A model generated the notes under the pieces. It made no database searches. It worked only from the letters and a program-made list of their open reading frames with translations, and was not told the DNA's origin. Position numbers and translations under genes: made by a program. Of a stretch of DNA of 40,617 bases, positions 23,308 to 31,127 are shown piece after piece; the stretch's first letter is position 1, and every line of letters starts with the position of its first letter. Source of the stretch: Bacteroidales bacterium (GTDB taxonomy: Bacteria; Bacteroidota; Bacteroidia; Bacteroidales; FEN-979); the NCBI GenBank assembly GCA_025355465.1, contig JANXZO010000001.1, positions 1-40,617 on the forward strand, in the 5' to 3' direction.

Positions 23308-25551
23308 TTATTTTTTCAAAGACCAACCGCCCTTAAGGCCGAAGATAAACCAGGCGAGGGCTAATGTTCCGGCGGCGAAAACAGTATCGCCGATCACGCG
23401 AAGCCACCGGAAGAATACGATAGTGGGATCCTGCATGAAATCTGCCGACCTTGCGTACCACATTCCCGTTCTTACGCTAACCCAGGTCTGCGCCAAACCA
23501 ACCGGCAGCACGCTGATCAGCACCATAAGCGCAAGCCCGATGTTGATTGCCCAGAAAGCAAATTTCACCCATTTTTCATTCCACACCTTTTCAGGATCCA
23601 TACTTTTCAATACGAAGAGCATCAAACCGATACCCAGCATGCCATATACACCAAACAGTGCGGTATGTCCGTGAACTGGCGTGGTGTTGAGTCCCTGCAT
23701 ATAGTAAAGAGCGATCGGTGGATTAATAAGGAACCCAAAAATCCCGGCTCCGACAAGATTCCAGAAAGCAACCGACAGGAAGAACCAGATGGGCCATTTA
23801 TAACCGTCAATCCACGGTTTCGCCTTTGAGGTTCTGAAGTTGCCATACCCTTCGAATCCCATAAATACCAGTGGCACCACCTCAAGGGCGCTGAATGTTG
23901 CCCCGAGCGCAAGCACAGCAACCGGTGTTCCGGTGAAATAAAGGTGGTGGAAAGTGCCAAGAATTCCTCCCGATAAAAATACAATGGTTGAAAAAAGAAC
24001 GCTCGAAGTGGCTGTGGCAACGCGCACAAGTCCCATTCTCACAAAAAGGAAGGCAATTGCAACGGTGGCGAAGACTTCGAAAAATCCTTCAACCCAGAGG
24101 TGAACTACCCACCAGCGCCAGTATTCAGCAATGGCGAGATTTGTTTGCTGTCCCCACATCAGTCCGGCGCCATAAAATGCCGCGATGGCAATCGATGAGA
24201 TCAGGAACATGGTGAGCAGTGAACGGTTTTCGGAACGGGCTTTGAATGCAGGTGCCAGTCCGCGGCCCATCAGTACGAGCCAGATAACCAGGCCCACAAA
24301 CAAAAAGATCTGCCAGAAACGGCCCAGGTCAACATACTCATAGCCCTGGTGACCAAACCAGAAGTTGGAAACGAGTCCCAGGCGCTGCATAACGCCAAAC
24401 CACTGACCAATGAGTGAACCGGCCACGATAACCAGAAGTGCCAGGAACAGAAAGTTGACCCCGAGTGCCTGAAACTTTGGCTCTTTCCCCGAAACCGCCG
24501 GGGCAAGATATAGTCCGGTGGCAAGCCAGGAGGTGGCGATCCAGAATATTGCCAGTTGAATGTGCCATGTACGGGAGATTGAATATGGCAATATACTGGA
24601 GAGCGGCAGACCATAGAACGCCTGTCCCTCTACCCCATAATGTGCCGTAATGACCCCCATCAGGATCTGAACCAGGATCAGTGCGGTTACCACCCAGAAG
24701 TATTTCAGGGTGGCCTTCATGGAGGCCGTCTGGAAACATCCAAGCAGAGGGTCTTTTGAGGGAAGCTCATGTTCCGACAACCCCTCCGCTTTGCGGGTGG
24801 CATAGTACCATCCCATCAGGCCGATGCCGGCCAGAAGCATGATCACGCTGAATCCTGTCCAGAGGATCAGTGAACTGGTGGGCTTGTTGGCCACCAACTC
24901 TTCCGAAGGCCAGTTGTTCGTGTAGGAGATGTCGCTGCCCGGACGGTTGGTAACACACGACCAGGAGATCCAGAAGAAAAAGGCATTCATTTTACGCATC
25001 CGCTCCGGATCCTTGATGGTGTTGGGAGGAATGGCATAGTTGTCACGAAGTCTTTCCAGTTTCGGATCGTTCATGAAGAGACTCTTATAATGCTCTCCAA
25101 CAGCGGCAATGGCACTTGCCCGGATAGCGGAAACCAGGGTACGGTTGCTGGCTGCATCGTAAGTGTTGGTGCGAAGTTCCTTCTGAAGGCGTACCTTTAA
25201 TACTGCCTTTTGCTCGTCGGTCGCATCATTGAAGGGCTTGTGGAAAAGTTTATCGGACCAGTTGTTCAGTATGAATTCCGATTCACGGTGCAACCAATCG
25301 GCCGACCAGTCGGGGGCAACATAAGATCCATGGCCCCAAACGGTACCCACCTCCTGACCGCCGATCGACTGCCAGATGTTTTGCCCGTCTTTAATGTCCT
25401 GTCCGGTGAACAGGACCGTTCCTTCTGTTGTTACTACCTCAGCCGGGATCGGCGGAGCTTTGCGGTAAATCTCACCGCCAAAATAGAGCAGTACCGAAAA
25501 AGAGGTTGCCATTACAGCAATAAATCCAATCCAAAGTTTCCGTGTATTCAT
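23308..25551 (-). CDS. norB: Quinol-dependent nitric oxide reductase (qNOR)
   Basis: A 747-residue single-subunit NOR that reduces two NO to N2O with electrons from quinol. The N-terminal extension (~40-230) with TGQDIKDGQNIWQSIGGQEV and GHGSYVAPDWSADWLHRE is the heme-less cytochrome c-like domain typical of qNOR. About 14 membrane helices in all. Putative Fe(B) ligands are H484 and E488 in VVHLWVEGFFE, and H535/H536 in GTFHHLYFTG; H627/H629 lie in HGHTALFGVYG. These match the NOR pattern, not the altered residues reported for NO dismutases. It starts 28 bases after the Fe-S protein and ends 67 bases before the cupin gene. Probably used for NO detoxification, with no other denitrification genes here. 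Confidence 0.95.
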   Translation of the reverse strand: MNTRKLWIGFIAVMATSFSVLLYFGGEIYRKAPPIPAEVVTTEGTVLFTGQDIKDGQNIWQSIGGQEVGTVWGHGSYVAPDWSADWLHRESEFILNNWSDKLFHKPFNDATDEQKAVLKVRLQKELRTNTYDAASNRTLVSAIRASAIAAVGEHYKSLFMNDPKLERLRDNYAIPPNTIKDPERMRKMNAFFFWISWSCVTNRPGSDISYTNNWPSEELVANKPTSSLILWTGFSVIMLLAGIGLMGWYYATRKAEGLSEHELPSKDPLLGCFQTASMKATLKYFWVVTALILVQILMGVITAHYGVEGQAFYGLPLSSILPYSISRTWHIQLAIFWIATSWLATGLYLAPAVSGKEPKFQALGVNFLFLALLVIVAGSLIGQWFGVMQRLGLVSNFWFGHQGYEYVDLGRFWQIFLFVGLVIWLVLMGRGLAPAFKARSENRSLLTMFLISSIAIAAFYGAGLMWGQQTNLAIAEYWRWWVVHLWVEGFFEVFATVAIAFLFVRMGLVRVATATSSVLFSTIVFLSGGILGTFHHLYFTGTPVAVLALGATFSALEVVPLVFMGFEGYGNFRTSKAKPWIDGYKWPIWFFLSVAFWNLVGAGIFGFLINPPIALYYMQGLNTTPVHGHTALFGVYGMLGIGLMLFVLKSMDPEKVWNEKWVKFAFWAINIGLALMVLISVLPVGLAQTWVSVRTGMWYARSADFMQDPTIVFFRWLRVIGDTVFAAGTLALAWFIFGLKGGWSLKK

Positions 25552-25579
25552 ATAATATGATTTAATGTTTCGGTAATTT

Positions 25580-26428
25580 TTATGCCCACTCCTCCTCTAA
25601 CAGCTCACCTTGTATCGAGATGATGGATCGTTTGATGGGGACATTCCTGCCTGCCGCATCGCGGGCCATTTTTGCCATCTGCAGAAGCCCCCCGCAACAG
25701 GGAACCTCCATCATCACCACATTCAGCGAATTGATTTTAGTTTCGTTGATCATGGAGGTTAGCTTTTGTATATAGGATTCCTTGTTGGAATCAAGCTTCG
25801 GACAGGCGATGGCAATGGTTTTTTCCTTCATGTAGCGGGCATGGAAATCGCCCATTGCAAAGGCGGCACAGTCGGCTGCAAGAACCACGTCGGCATTTTT
25901 GAAATAGGAGGCATGCGGATTCAGCAGATGCAGCTGAACAGGCCATTGGCGGAGCTCTGACCTGGCGCTCACCGGCGCCGTAACTTCGGGTGCGGAAGGT
26001 TTTTCCTCTGTTCTAAAGTCGCGGGCCATTGAGCCCTGGCAACCGCAGGCGGAAGCGATGTGTTCTTCGTGTTTTTCAATGGTCAAATCAATGTTGTTTT
26101 CCTTTAGATAATTAATAGCCTGTTGTAAAAATTCCTCTTCGTTGTGATGGCGAAGATGGGCAAGATGGGCAAGGACGGTGTTTGGCCCTTTGGTGACAAG
26201 TATTTCCATCACCCGGCGCTCGTCGTATGGCACTGCCTCACGCTCTATAATCTCAATGGCCCCTTCGGGACAATGGCCGATACAGGCCCCCAGTCCGTCG
26301 CAGAAAAGGTCGCTGATAAGCCGCACCTTCCCGTCAATGATCTGAAGCGCTCCCTCCTGGCAGTTGGGAATGCACAATCCGCAGCCCGTGCATTTTTCCT
26401 CATCAATCTGAATGATCTTTCGTTTCAT
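25580..26428 (-). CDS. Fe-S cluster protein of the NO cluster
   Basis: A 282-residue cytosolic protein. An N-terminal ferredoxin-like domain has CTGCGLCIPNC (C13, C16, C19, C23) and a second motif CDGLGACIGHC (C43, C49, C53) in which the second cysteine position is Leu, so cluster II may have only three Cys ligands. A linker follows with KHEEHIASACGC (C128, C130), then a C-terminal domain with C187, C209 and VPCCGGLLQMAK (C244-C245). The family, as I recall it, is often found next to hydroxylamine reductase (Hcp). Start is the ATG at 26428; an alternative at 26473 is less supported. Gap to Rrf2 is 51 bases. Role: electron transfer in NO/hydroxylamine stress, inferred. Confidence 0.75.
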   Translation of the reverse strand: MKRKIIQIDEEKCTGCGLCIPNCQEGALQIIDGKVRLISDLFCDGLGACIGHCPEGAIEIIEREAVPYDERRVMEILVTKGPNTVLAHLAHLRHHNEEEFLQQAINYLKENNIDLTIEKHEEHIASACGCQGSMARDFRTEEKPSAPEVTAPVSARSELRQWPVQLHLLNPHASYFKNADVVLAADCAAFAMGDFHARYMKEKTIAIACPKLDSNKESYIQKLTSMINETKINSLNVVMMEVPCCGGLLQMAKMARDAAGRNVPIKRSIISIQGELLEEEWA

Positions 26429-26479
26429 ATTAATATGTGGTATTTTGGTATCTGTTTGCTTGTTTAAAGTCAAAATTTT

Positions 26480-26878
26480 TTAGATGTACGATTGTAGGGT
26501 CTGATCCTGCAGAAATTTCTTGAATTCAGCAGTCAGTTTACCAACCACAGTCCCCATAAGGCAACGGTCAAATCCACAAAGGTCGTAGGAAAGTGGACAG
26601 TCGCCCACATCCAGCGGACCTTCAATCGACTGATAAATGTCCAGCAGATTAATCTCCTTGGCATTTTTTCTCAAGGAAAAACCACCGGCAGGCCCACGCA
26701 CCGATTTGAGCATATCATTTTTTACAAGTCGCTGAAGCACCTTGGCAATATGGTTTTTAGAAAATCCCGTAATTTCGGCAACCTTCACGGCATTGATTCC
26801 ATTTTCGGCCCGCGCAATCAAAACCATGCTATGGATGGCAATGGAAGCAGCTTCGGAGAGGGCGAAAATTTTTGACAT
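26480..26878 (-). CDS. Rrf2-family regulator, NsrR-like
   Basis: A 132-residue Rrf2 regulator. An N-terminal winged helix (~1-75; AEITGFSKNHIAKVLQRLVKN is the recognition region, and RGPAGGFSL the wing) is followed by three cysteines C94, C101 and C106 in CPLSYDLCGFDRC. The three-Cys pattern is that of Fe-S cluster sensing IscR/NsrR types; spacing here is x6 then x4. It likely binds a [2Fe-2S] or [4Fe-4S] cluster that NO destroys, derepressing the downstream Fe-S, qNOR and related genes. It is the first gene of the unit; the divergent RNA methyltransferase is on the other side. A candidate operator is at 26896-26907. Confidence 0.85.
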   Translation of the reverse strand: MSKIFALSEAASIAIHSMVLIARAENGINAVKVAEITGFSKNHIAKVLQRLVKNDMLKSVRGPAGGFSLRKNAKEINLLDIYQSIEGPLDVGDCPLSYDLCGFDRCLMGTVVGKLTAEFKKFLQDQTLQSYI

Positions 26879-26895
26879 CTATTGTGACCAATTAG

Positions 26896-26941
26896 GTATT
26901 TGAATACGCAAATATAAAAACAATTGTTAACTGTGCGACAA
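26896..26941 (-). promoter_or_regulatory. Candidate NO-regulator promoter with operator-like palindrome
   Basis: On the minus strand a perfect -7 box TATATTTG lies at 26916-26909, with a TTG at 26941-26939, 22 bases upstream. GTATT-TG-AATAC at 26896-26907 is an inverted repeat placed around the expected start point, a good position for autoregulation by the Rrf2 protein. The remaining bases of the 185-base divergent gap are AT-rich. Confidence 0.45.
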
Positions 26942-27063
26942 AAGAATTGAAAAAAATTCATTTTTTTTCTAAATCATTAATCTTCTGTCGGTTTATTTTT
27001 TGTTTTCAGGTCATTGTTCCAAGCCCATAAGCGGTTCGGGAAAAAGTGATAAATTGCAGACCG

Positions 27064-27852
27064 ATGATCACAAGCGCCCAAAACCCATTCATAAAAAACC
27101 TTCTGCTGCTTCAGGATAAACCTCGTGCACGCAGGGAACAAAACCTGCTCATCATTGAAGGAATACGTGAAATTTCGCTGGCCATTGCTGCCGGATTCGA
27201 GCTGACCTCCCTTTTTTACGCCCCTTCAATAGTGAATGAACATGATCAAAATATTATAACTGCAATAACCGTTTCCGGGCGCATCGAAATCTCAGCGGAG
27301 GTCTTTGCGCGGATCGCATACCGCGAAGGATCCGGTGGGGTCATCGCCCTGGCCCGGCCCAAAAGGTTAATCCTACGCGACCTGAATCTCAAGCCGGATC
27401 CATTGATTCTTGTGCTTGAAAGTGTTGAAAAACCAGGCAACCTTGGAGCTCTCCTGCGCACAGCAGATGCCGCCAATCTCGATGCCGTGATTGTTTGTGA
27501 TCCACAAACCGACATCTATAACCCAAATGCCGTACGATCCAGCGTTGGGTGTATTTTTACGCTGCCGGTAATTACAGCTACCTCACAGGAAACCATCGAC
27601 TGGTGTCGTAAAAATAAGATTCGGACATTTGGCACCGCGCTTACGGCAACCAGATTCTACCACGAAACCGGTTTACAGCAATCAGCAGCAATAATAATGG
27701 GATCGGAAGCGAATGGATTAAGTAACACCTGGCTGGAACAGGCTGATGAGTTGATCAAAATACCCATGATGGGAAAAATCGATTCGATGAATGTTTCTGC
27801 ATCTGCGGCGATCGTATTGTTTGAGGCAAAACGTCAGCGAAATTTCCGGTAA
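27064..27852 (+). CDS. TrmH/SpoU family RNA 2'-O-methyltransferase
   Basis: A 262-residue SPOUT methyltransferase. An N-terminal substrate-binding domain (LLLLQDKPRARREQNLLIIEGIREI) is followed by the knotted catalytic domain with motif 1 ESVEKPGNLGALLRTADAAN (~119-138), motif 2 IIMGSEANGLSN (~217-228) and motif 3 KIPMMGKIDSMNVSASAAIV. This is the SpoU/TrmH signature for ribose methylation of rRNA or tRNA. The start is the ATG at 27064; an in-frame GTG at 27046 is weaker. Its stop is 3 bases from the convergent pseudouridine synthase stop. Target site unknown. Confidence 0.9.
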   Translation: MITSAQNPFIKNLLLLQDKPRARREQNLLIIEGIREISLAIAAGFELTSLFYAPSIVNEHDQNIITAITVSGRIEISAEVFARIAYREGSGGVIALARPKRLILRDLNLKPDPLILVLESVEKPGNLGALLRTADAANLDAVIVCDPQTDIYNPNAVRSSVGCIFTLPVITATSQETIDWCRKNKIRTFGTALTATRFYHETGLQQSAAIIMGSEANGLSNTWLEQADELIKIPMMGKIDSMNVSASAAIVLFEAKRQRNFR

Positions 27853-27855
27853 TAC

Positions 27856-28731
27856 CTATTTGTATTTCTCATCCTCCGGCCTAAGCACCAGAAATCCCTT
27901 GGGCATTTTACTCTTGGCTTCGATGAGTTTACCTGTAACCGGATGGTTGAATGAAAGGTAGAAAGCATGTAACCGGATCCGCCGCTCATACCGGTCATCT
28001 GCTCCGTAACGCCGGTCTCCTACCACCGGGCACCCCATCTCCGAGAGATGTACGCGGATCTGGTTCTTACGACCCGTCTCCAGGGCTACTTCAAGAAGGG
28101 TAAAATCAGGGGTACGATCCATCACCCGGTAATGTGTGATTGCCAGCTTCGCACCCTCCTGAACTTTCACTGAATAGACCTTCTGGTCCCGCCCTTCGGC
28201 AAGCCAGGTGCGGATGGTGCCCTGATCATCCCCTACAACACCTTCCACCAGGGCATAGTAAAGCTTTTTGGAAGCATGCCACTGGTTCTTGAACTGCTCC
28301 TGGATCGCCTCCGATTTGGCAAACAGGATTAACCCGGAAACTTCGCGGTCGAGCCTGTGGATCACGAGAATGCGCTCCTTCCCCTTCGACGCCTCTTTGA
28401 CATGGTCCAGCATGATTTTGTAAAAGGATGTTCCCCCCAGCCCGCGGTCACCAATGGTAAGCAGTCCTGGCGGTTTCTCGGTAATCAGAATGTGATCGTC
28501 TTCAAAATAAACAGGGTAAGGTGGCTTTATTTTTGTCGGGACGTAGGTCTGACGGGTATATTCCACCAAATCGCCGGTTTTCAGAATTACCGCAGGGTTT
28601 GTAACCATTTTTCCGTTCACCCGCACACTTCCGTGGGTAATCAGCTTCTTAACGGTCGTTTTCGACGCCGTTTTAAACTCCGCCAGCATCAACTGCCCCA
28701 ACGAAATTTCCTGCTTTACCTCAATAACCAT
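27856..28731 (-). CDS. RluA-family pseudouridine synthase
   Basis: A 291-residue RNA pseudouridine synthase. N-terminal S4 RNA-binding domain (~1-60; KKLITHGSVRVNGKMV), then the catalytic domain with the RluA signature IHRLDREVSGLILFAKS; D128 is the nucleophile. Later motifs ETGRKNQIRVHLSEMG and PVVGDRRYGA are also typical. It isomerises uridine in rRNA or tRNA. Divergent to GH3, with upstream sequence containing three units of the 8-bp repeat family. Specific target not inferable. Confidence 0.9.
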   Translation of the reverse strand: MVIEVKQEISLGQLMLAEFKTASKTTVKKLITHGSVRVNGKMVTNPAVILKTGDLVEYTRQTYVPTKIKPPYPVYFEDDHILITEKPPGLLTIGDRGLGGTSFYKIMLDHVKEASKGKERILVIHRLDREVSGLILFAKSEAIQEQFKNQWHASKKLYYALVEGVVGDDQGTIRTWLAEGRDQKVYSVKVQEGAKLAITHYRVMDRTPDFTLLEVALETGRKNQIRVHLSEMGCPVVGDRRYGADDRYERRIRLHAFYLSFNHPVTGKLIEAKSKMPKGFLVLRPEDEKYK

Positions 28732-28745
28732 TTTCCACCTCCAAT

Positions 28746-28769
28746 TTTCGCTATTTCACCATTCCGCCA
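28746..28769 (-). repeat. 8-bp repeat units upstream of the pseudouridine synthase
   Basis: Minus strand TGGCGGAA, TGGTGAAA, TAGCGAAA, directly adjacent, 15 bases before the ATG at 28731. Same family as the arrays at 16591-16622, 21297-21320 and 21574-21642. It shows the family is not confined to the NO cluster. Confidence 0.7.
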
Positions 28770-28873
28770 TCTCCTCCCTCGCCTCCGACACCATCGGATT
28801 ATGGTCAGAAAAATCGAAAGTACGCTTTTTTTTATAACTTTACCTATTCATTGTTTACCTGTACCCCTGCAAA

Positions 28874-30421
28874 ATGCCGATCCTGGGTTCCCTGATCAGA
28901 AAAGCGTATGAGCTCCGCCAACTACCAATGGATATCATCGATATCAACCCTGTTGCAAAACAACGAAGGGTTCTGAAAACCCTGCTCTCGAAAGCACAAA
29001 ATACTGCCTTTGGTGAATTTTATGATTTTACAGGAATGCTTAACAGTCCTGATTTTCTGACAAATTTCCGCGAATCGGTTCCGGTGCACAACTACAGTTC
29101 CATGTTCAAAAACTGGTGGTACCGAAGTCTTAACGGTGAGCCCTGGGTGACCTGGCCCGATAAAATCAAATATTTTGCACTGACTTCAGGAACCTCTGAG
29201 GCCTCTTCGAAACACATCCCGGTTACCAGCGACATGCTTCGGGCCATCCGCAAAGCGAGCATTCGCCAACTCATCTCCACCACCAAGTATGATTTCCCGG
29301 ATGAGTTTTATGAAAAAGGTATTCTCATGATCGGAGGCAGCACCCATTTACAGTACAACGGTACCTATTACCAGGGGGACCTTTCGGGGATCACCGCAAG
29401 CAACCTCCCTTTCTGGTTTCAGCATTTTTATAAACCCGGACGACGAATTTCAAGGGAGCAGGAGTGGTCGGTAAAACTTAATGAGATCATCAGAAATGCA
29501 AAAAATTGGGATATCGGTATCATTGTGGGAGTACCGGCATGGATCCAGATCATTCTTGAAAAAATCGTATCCGAATATAACGTTGCCAACATCCATGAAA
29601 TCTGGCCGAATTTATCCGCCTATGTGCATAGCGGCGTCTCTTTTACCCCCTACCTCCGCAGTTTTGAGCCCCTGCTTGCACGGCCTATCCTTTACAATGA
29701 ATCATATCTGGCCTCGGAGGGATTTATTGCGTTTCAGCAACCAGGCCACAAAAGCGGCATGGAACTGATTCTCGATAATGGCATTTTTTACGAGTTTATT
29801 CCCTTTAACAATGCTAATTTTGACAGTGAAGGAGAGCTAAAGGAACGCTGCGAAACACTTACCATTGGCGAGGTGAAGGAGGGTACAGAATACGCCATGC
29901 TGGTTACAACCTGTGCCGGAGCATGGCGATACCTTATCGGCGATACCGTAAGATTCACTGCGGTTGCGAAACATGAAATCATTCTTACAGGACGCACCAA
30001 ACACTTTATCAGCCTTTGCGGAGAACATCTTTCACAAGATAACATGAACCGCGCAATAAGCATGTTGCAGGAAGAGCTGGGGGTTAAAATCAATGAATTC
30101 ACCGTGGCCGGTATTCGCTTCGGTTCACTTTTTGCCCACAAATGGTACCTCGGCACCAATGATATCCTCGACCCAACACTCGCTGCGCAAAAACTCGACG
30201 AATACCTTAAGGTACTAAATGATGATTATCGTGTGGAACGGATTGAAGCCATAAAAGATGTATCGGCAGAAGTTTTACCTTTGCCATTGTTTCATGACTG
30301 GATGAAATCGCGGGGAAAAGAGGGAGGTGCTCATAAATTTCCACGCGTACTTAAAAATGGTCAGCACGAACAATGGGTAGCTCACATTGAATCGTATAAA
30401 ATCGTAAACCGTAAATCGTAA
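28874..30421 (+). CDS. GH3 auxin-responsive promoter family protein (acyl-adenylating)
   Basis: A 515-residue GH3-family protein, adenylate-forming fold. Motif I is TSGTSEASSK (104-113), motif II YNESYLASEG (274-283) and motif III WRYLIGDTVRF (351-361). In plants GH3 enzymes conjugate amino acids to hormones (auxin, jasmonate) through an acyl-adenylate; bacterial homologues are common in Bacteroidota and their substrates are unknown. The last residues (I-V-N-R-K-S) and the stop are encoded by CGTAAAY heptamers. The next gene, a LysE-family exporter, starts 6 bases after the stop in the same frame. Confidence 0.85.
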   Translation: MPILGSLIRKAYELRQLPMDIIDINPVAKQRRVLKTLLSKAQNTAFGEFYDFTGMLNSPDFLTNFRESVPVHNYSSMFKNWWYRSLNGEPWVTWPDKIKYFALTSGTSEASSKHIPVTSDMLRAIRKASIRQLISTTKYDFPDEFYEKGILMIGGSTHLQYNGTYYQGDLSGITASNLPFWFQHFYKPGRRISREQEWSVKLNEIIRNAKNWDIGIIVGVPAWIQIILEKIVSEYNVANIHEIWPNLSAYVHSGVSFTPYLRSFEPLLARPILYNESYLASEGFIAFQQPGHKSGMELILDNGIFYEFIPFNNANFDSEGELKERCETLTIGEVKEGTEYAMLVTTCAGAWRYLIGDTVRFTAVAKHEIILTGRTKHFISLCGEHLSQDNMNRAISMLQEELGVKINEFTVAGIRFGSLFAHKWYLGTNDILDPTLAAQKLDEYLKVLNDDYRVERIEAIKDVSAEVLPLPLFHDWMKSRGKEGGAHKFPRVLKNGQHEQWVAHIESYKIVNRKS

Positions 30422-30423
30422 AT
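30403..30423 (+). repeat. 7-bp tandem repeat at GH3/LysE junction
   Basis: CGTAAAC, CGTAAAT, CGTAAAT at 30403-30423, followed by CGAC. The GH3 stop codon (TAA, 30419-30421) is inside the third unit. Repeat length is 7, distinct from the 8-bp family. Confidence 0.7.
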
Positions 30424-30427
30424 CGAC

Positions 30428-31105
30428 TTGGTCCCTAACCTGCATCCGCTGTTCGAAGGGCTCATTCTCGGCCTCACGGTCGCCATAACACTGGGACCGG
30501 CTTTGTTTGCCCTTTTGCAAACCAGCATTAAACATGGAGTAAAAATCGGAATTTTCCTGGCCCTTGGAATATTTCTCAGCGACCTGGCCCTCGTTGTTGG
30601 CTGCTACTTTGGAGCCAGCCGTATCATCACCGATGCTAAATACCATCTGATCCTTGGCATCATCGGGGGCTTTGTAATGTTCGCATTTGGAGTTTATACC
30701 TTCTTTAAAAAGGTACCCCAAACCGAACAGGTTGAGGCAATCAGCGAAATCAAGGTAAAGAAAAAAGGCGCCCTGCCCTATTTTTTCAAAGGGTTTCTTC
30801 TGAATATCGCCAATCCGTTTCTCTGGGTCTTCTGGATAAGTTCGGTTCTTGCCGTGAACGGAAGCTACGGCGGAGACCAGCGGTCAGTAGCCCTCTTTTT
30901 CACTGGTACCCTGGCCATGGTTCTCACAACCGACATCCTGAAGGTTCTGCTCGCCAACAAAATCAAGGTGATGGGAAATCCTCAGGTAACAATCTGGGTG
31001 AACCGTATCGTCGGTCTACTGTTCATCATTATTGGCGCGTTCATTATTACAGGTTCATTGCTGGAATATTTCCGCGTGATCTCCACCGGATCCCTGATCA
31101 GATAG
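30428..31105 (+). CDS. LysE/RhtB-family amino acid exporter
   Basis: A 225-residue membrane protein with six hydrophobic segments. The N-terminus FEGLILGLTVAITLGPALFALLQ matches the LysE family signature (GxxxGPxxxxxL), followed by GIFLALGIFLSDLALV. LysE proteins export amino acids or related small molecules across the inner membrane. The start appears to be a TTG at 30428, because the preceding in-frame codons lead directly to the GH3 stop and no ATG fits. Codons between are ATC GAC. Co-transcription with GH3 is certain in practical terms; a role in exporting the GH3 product is an inference. Confidence 0.85.
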   Translation: MVPNLHPLFEGLILGLTVAITLGPALFALLQTSIKHGVKIGIFLALGIFLSDLALVVGCYFGASRIITDAKYHLILGIIGGFVMFAFGVYTFFKKVPQTEQVEAISEIKVKKKGALPYFFKGFLLNIANPFLWVFWISSVLAVNGSYGGDQRSVALFFTGTLAMVLTTDILKVLLANKIKVMGNPQVTIWVNRIVGLLFIIIGAFIITGSLLEYFRVISTGSLIR

Positions 31106-31127
31106 GTGGTCGTTTTTTATCAGCAGA

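Noticed and set aside
23308-25551. Nitric oxide dismutase instead of reductase
   Set aside because: The metal-site residues expected for NOR (H-x3-E and HH) are present.
28874-31105. GH3-LysE natural fusion protein
   Set aside because: An in-frame TAA separates them; only readthrough could make a fusion, and a TTG start is available.
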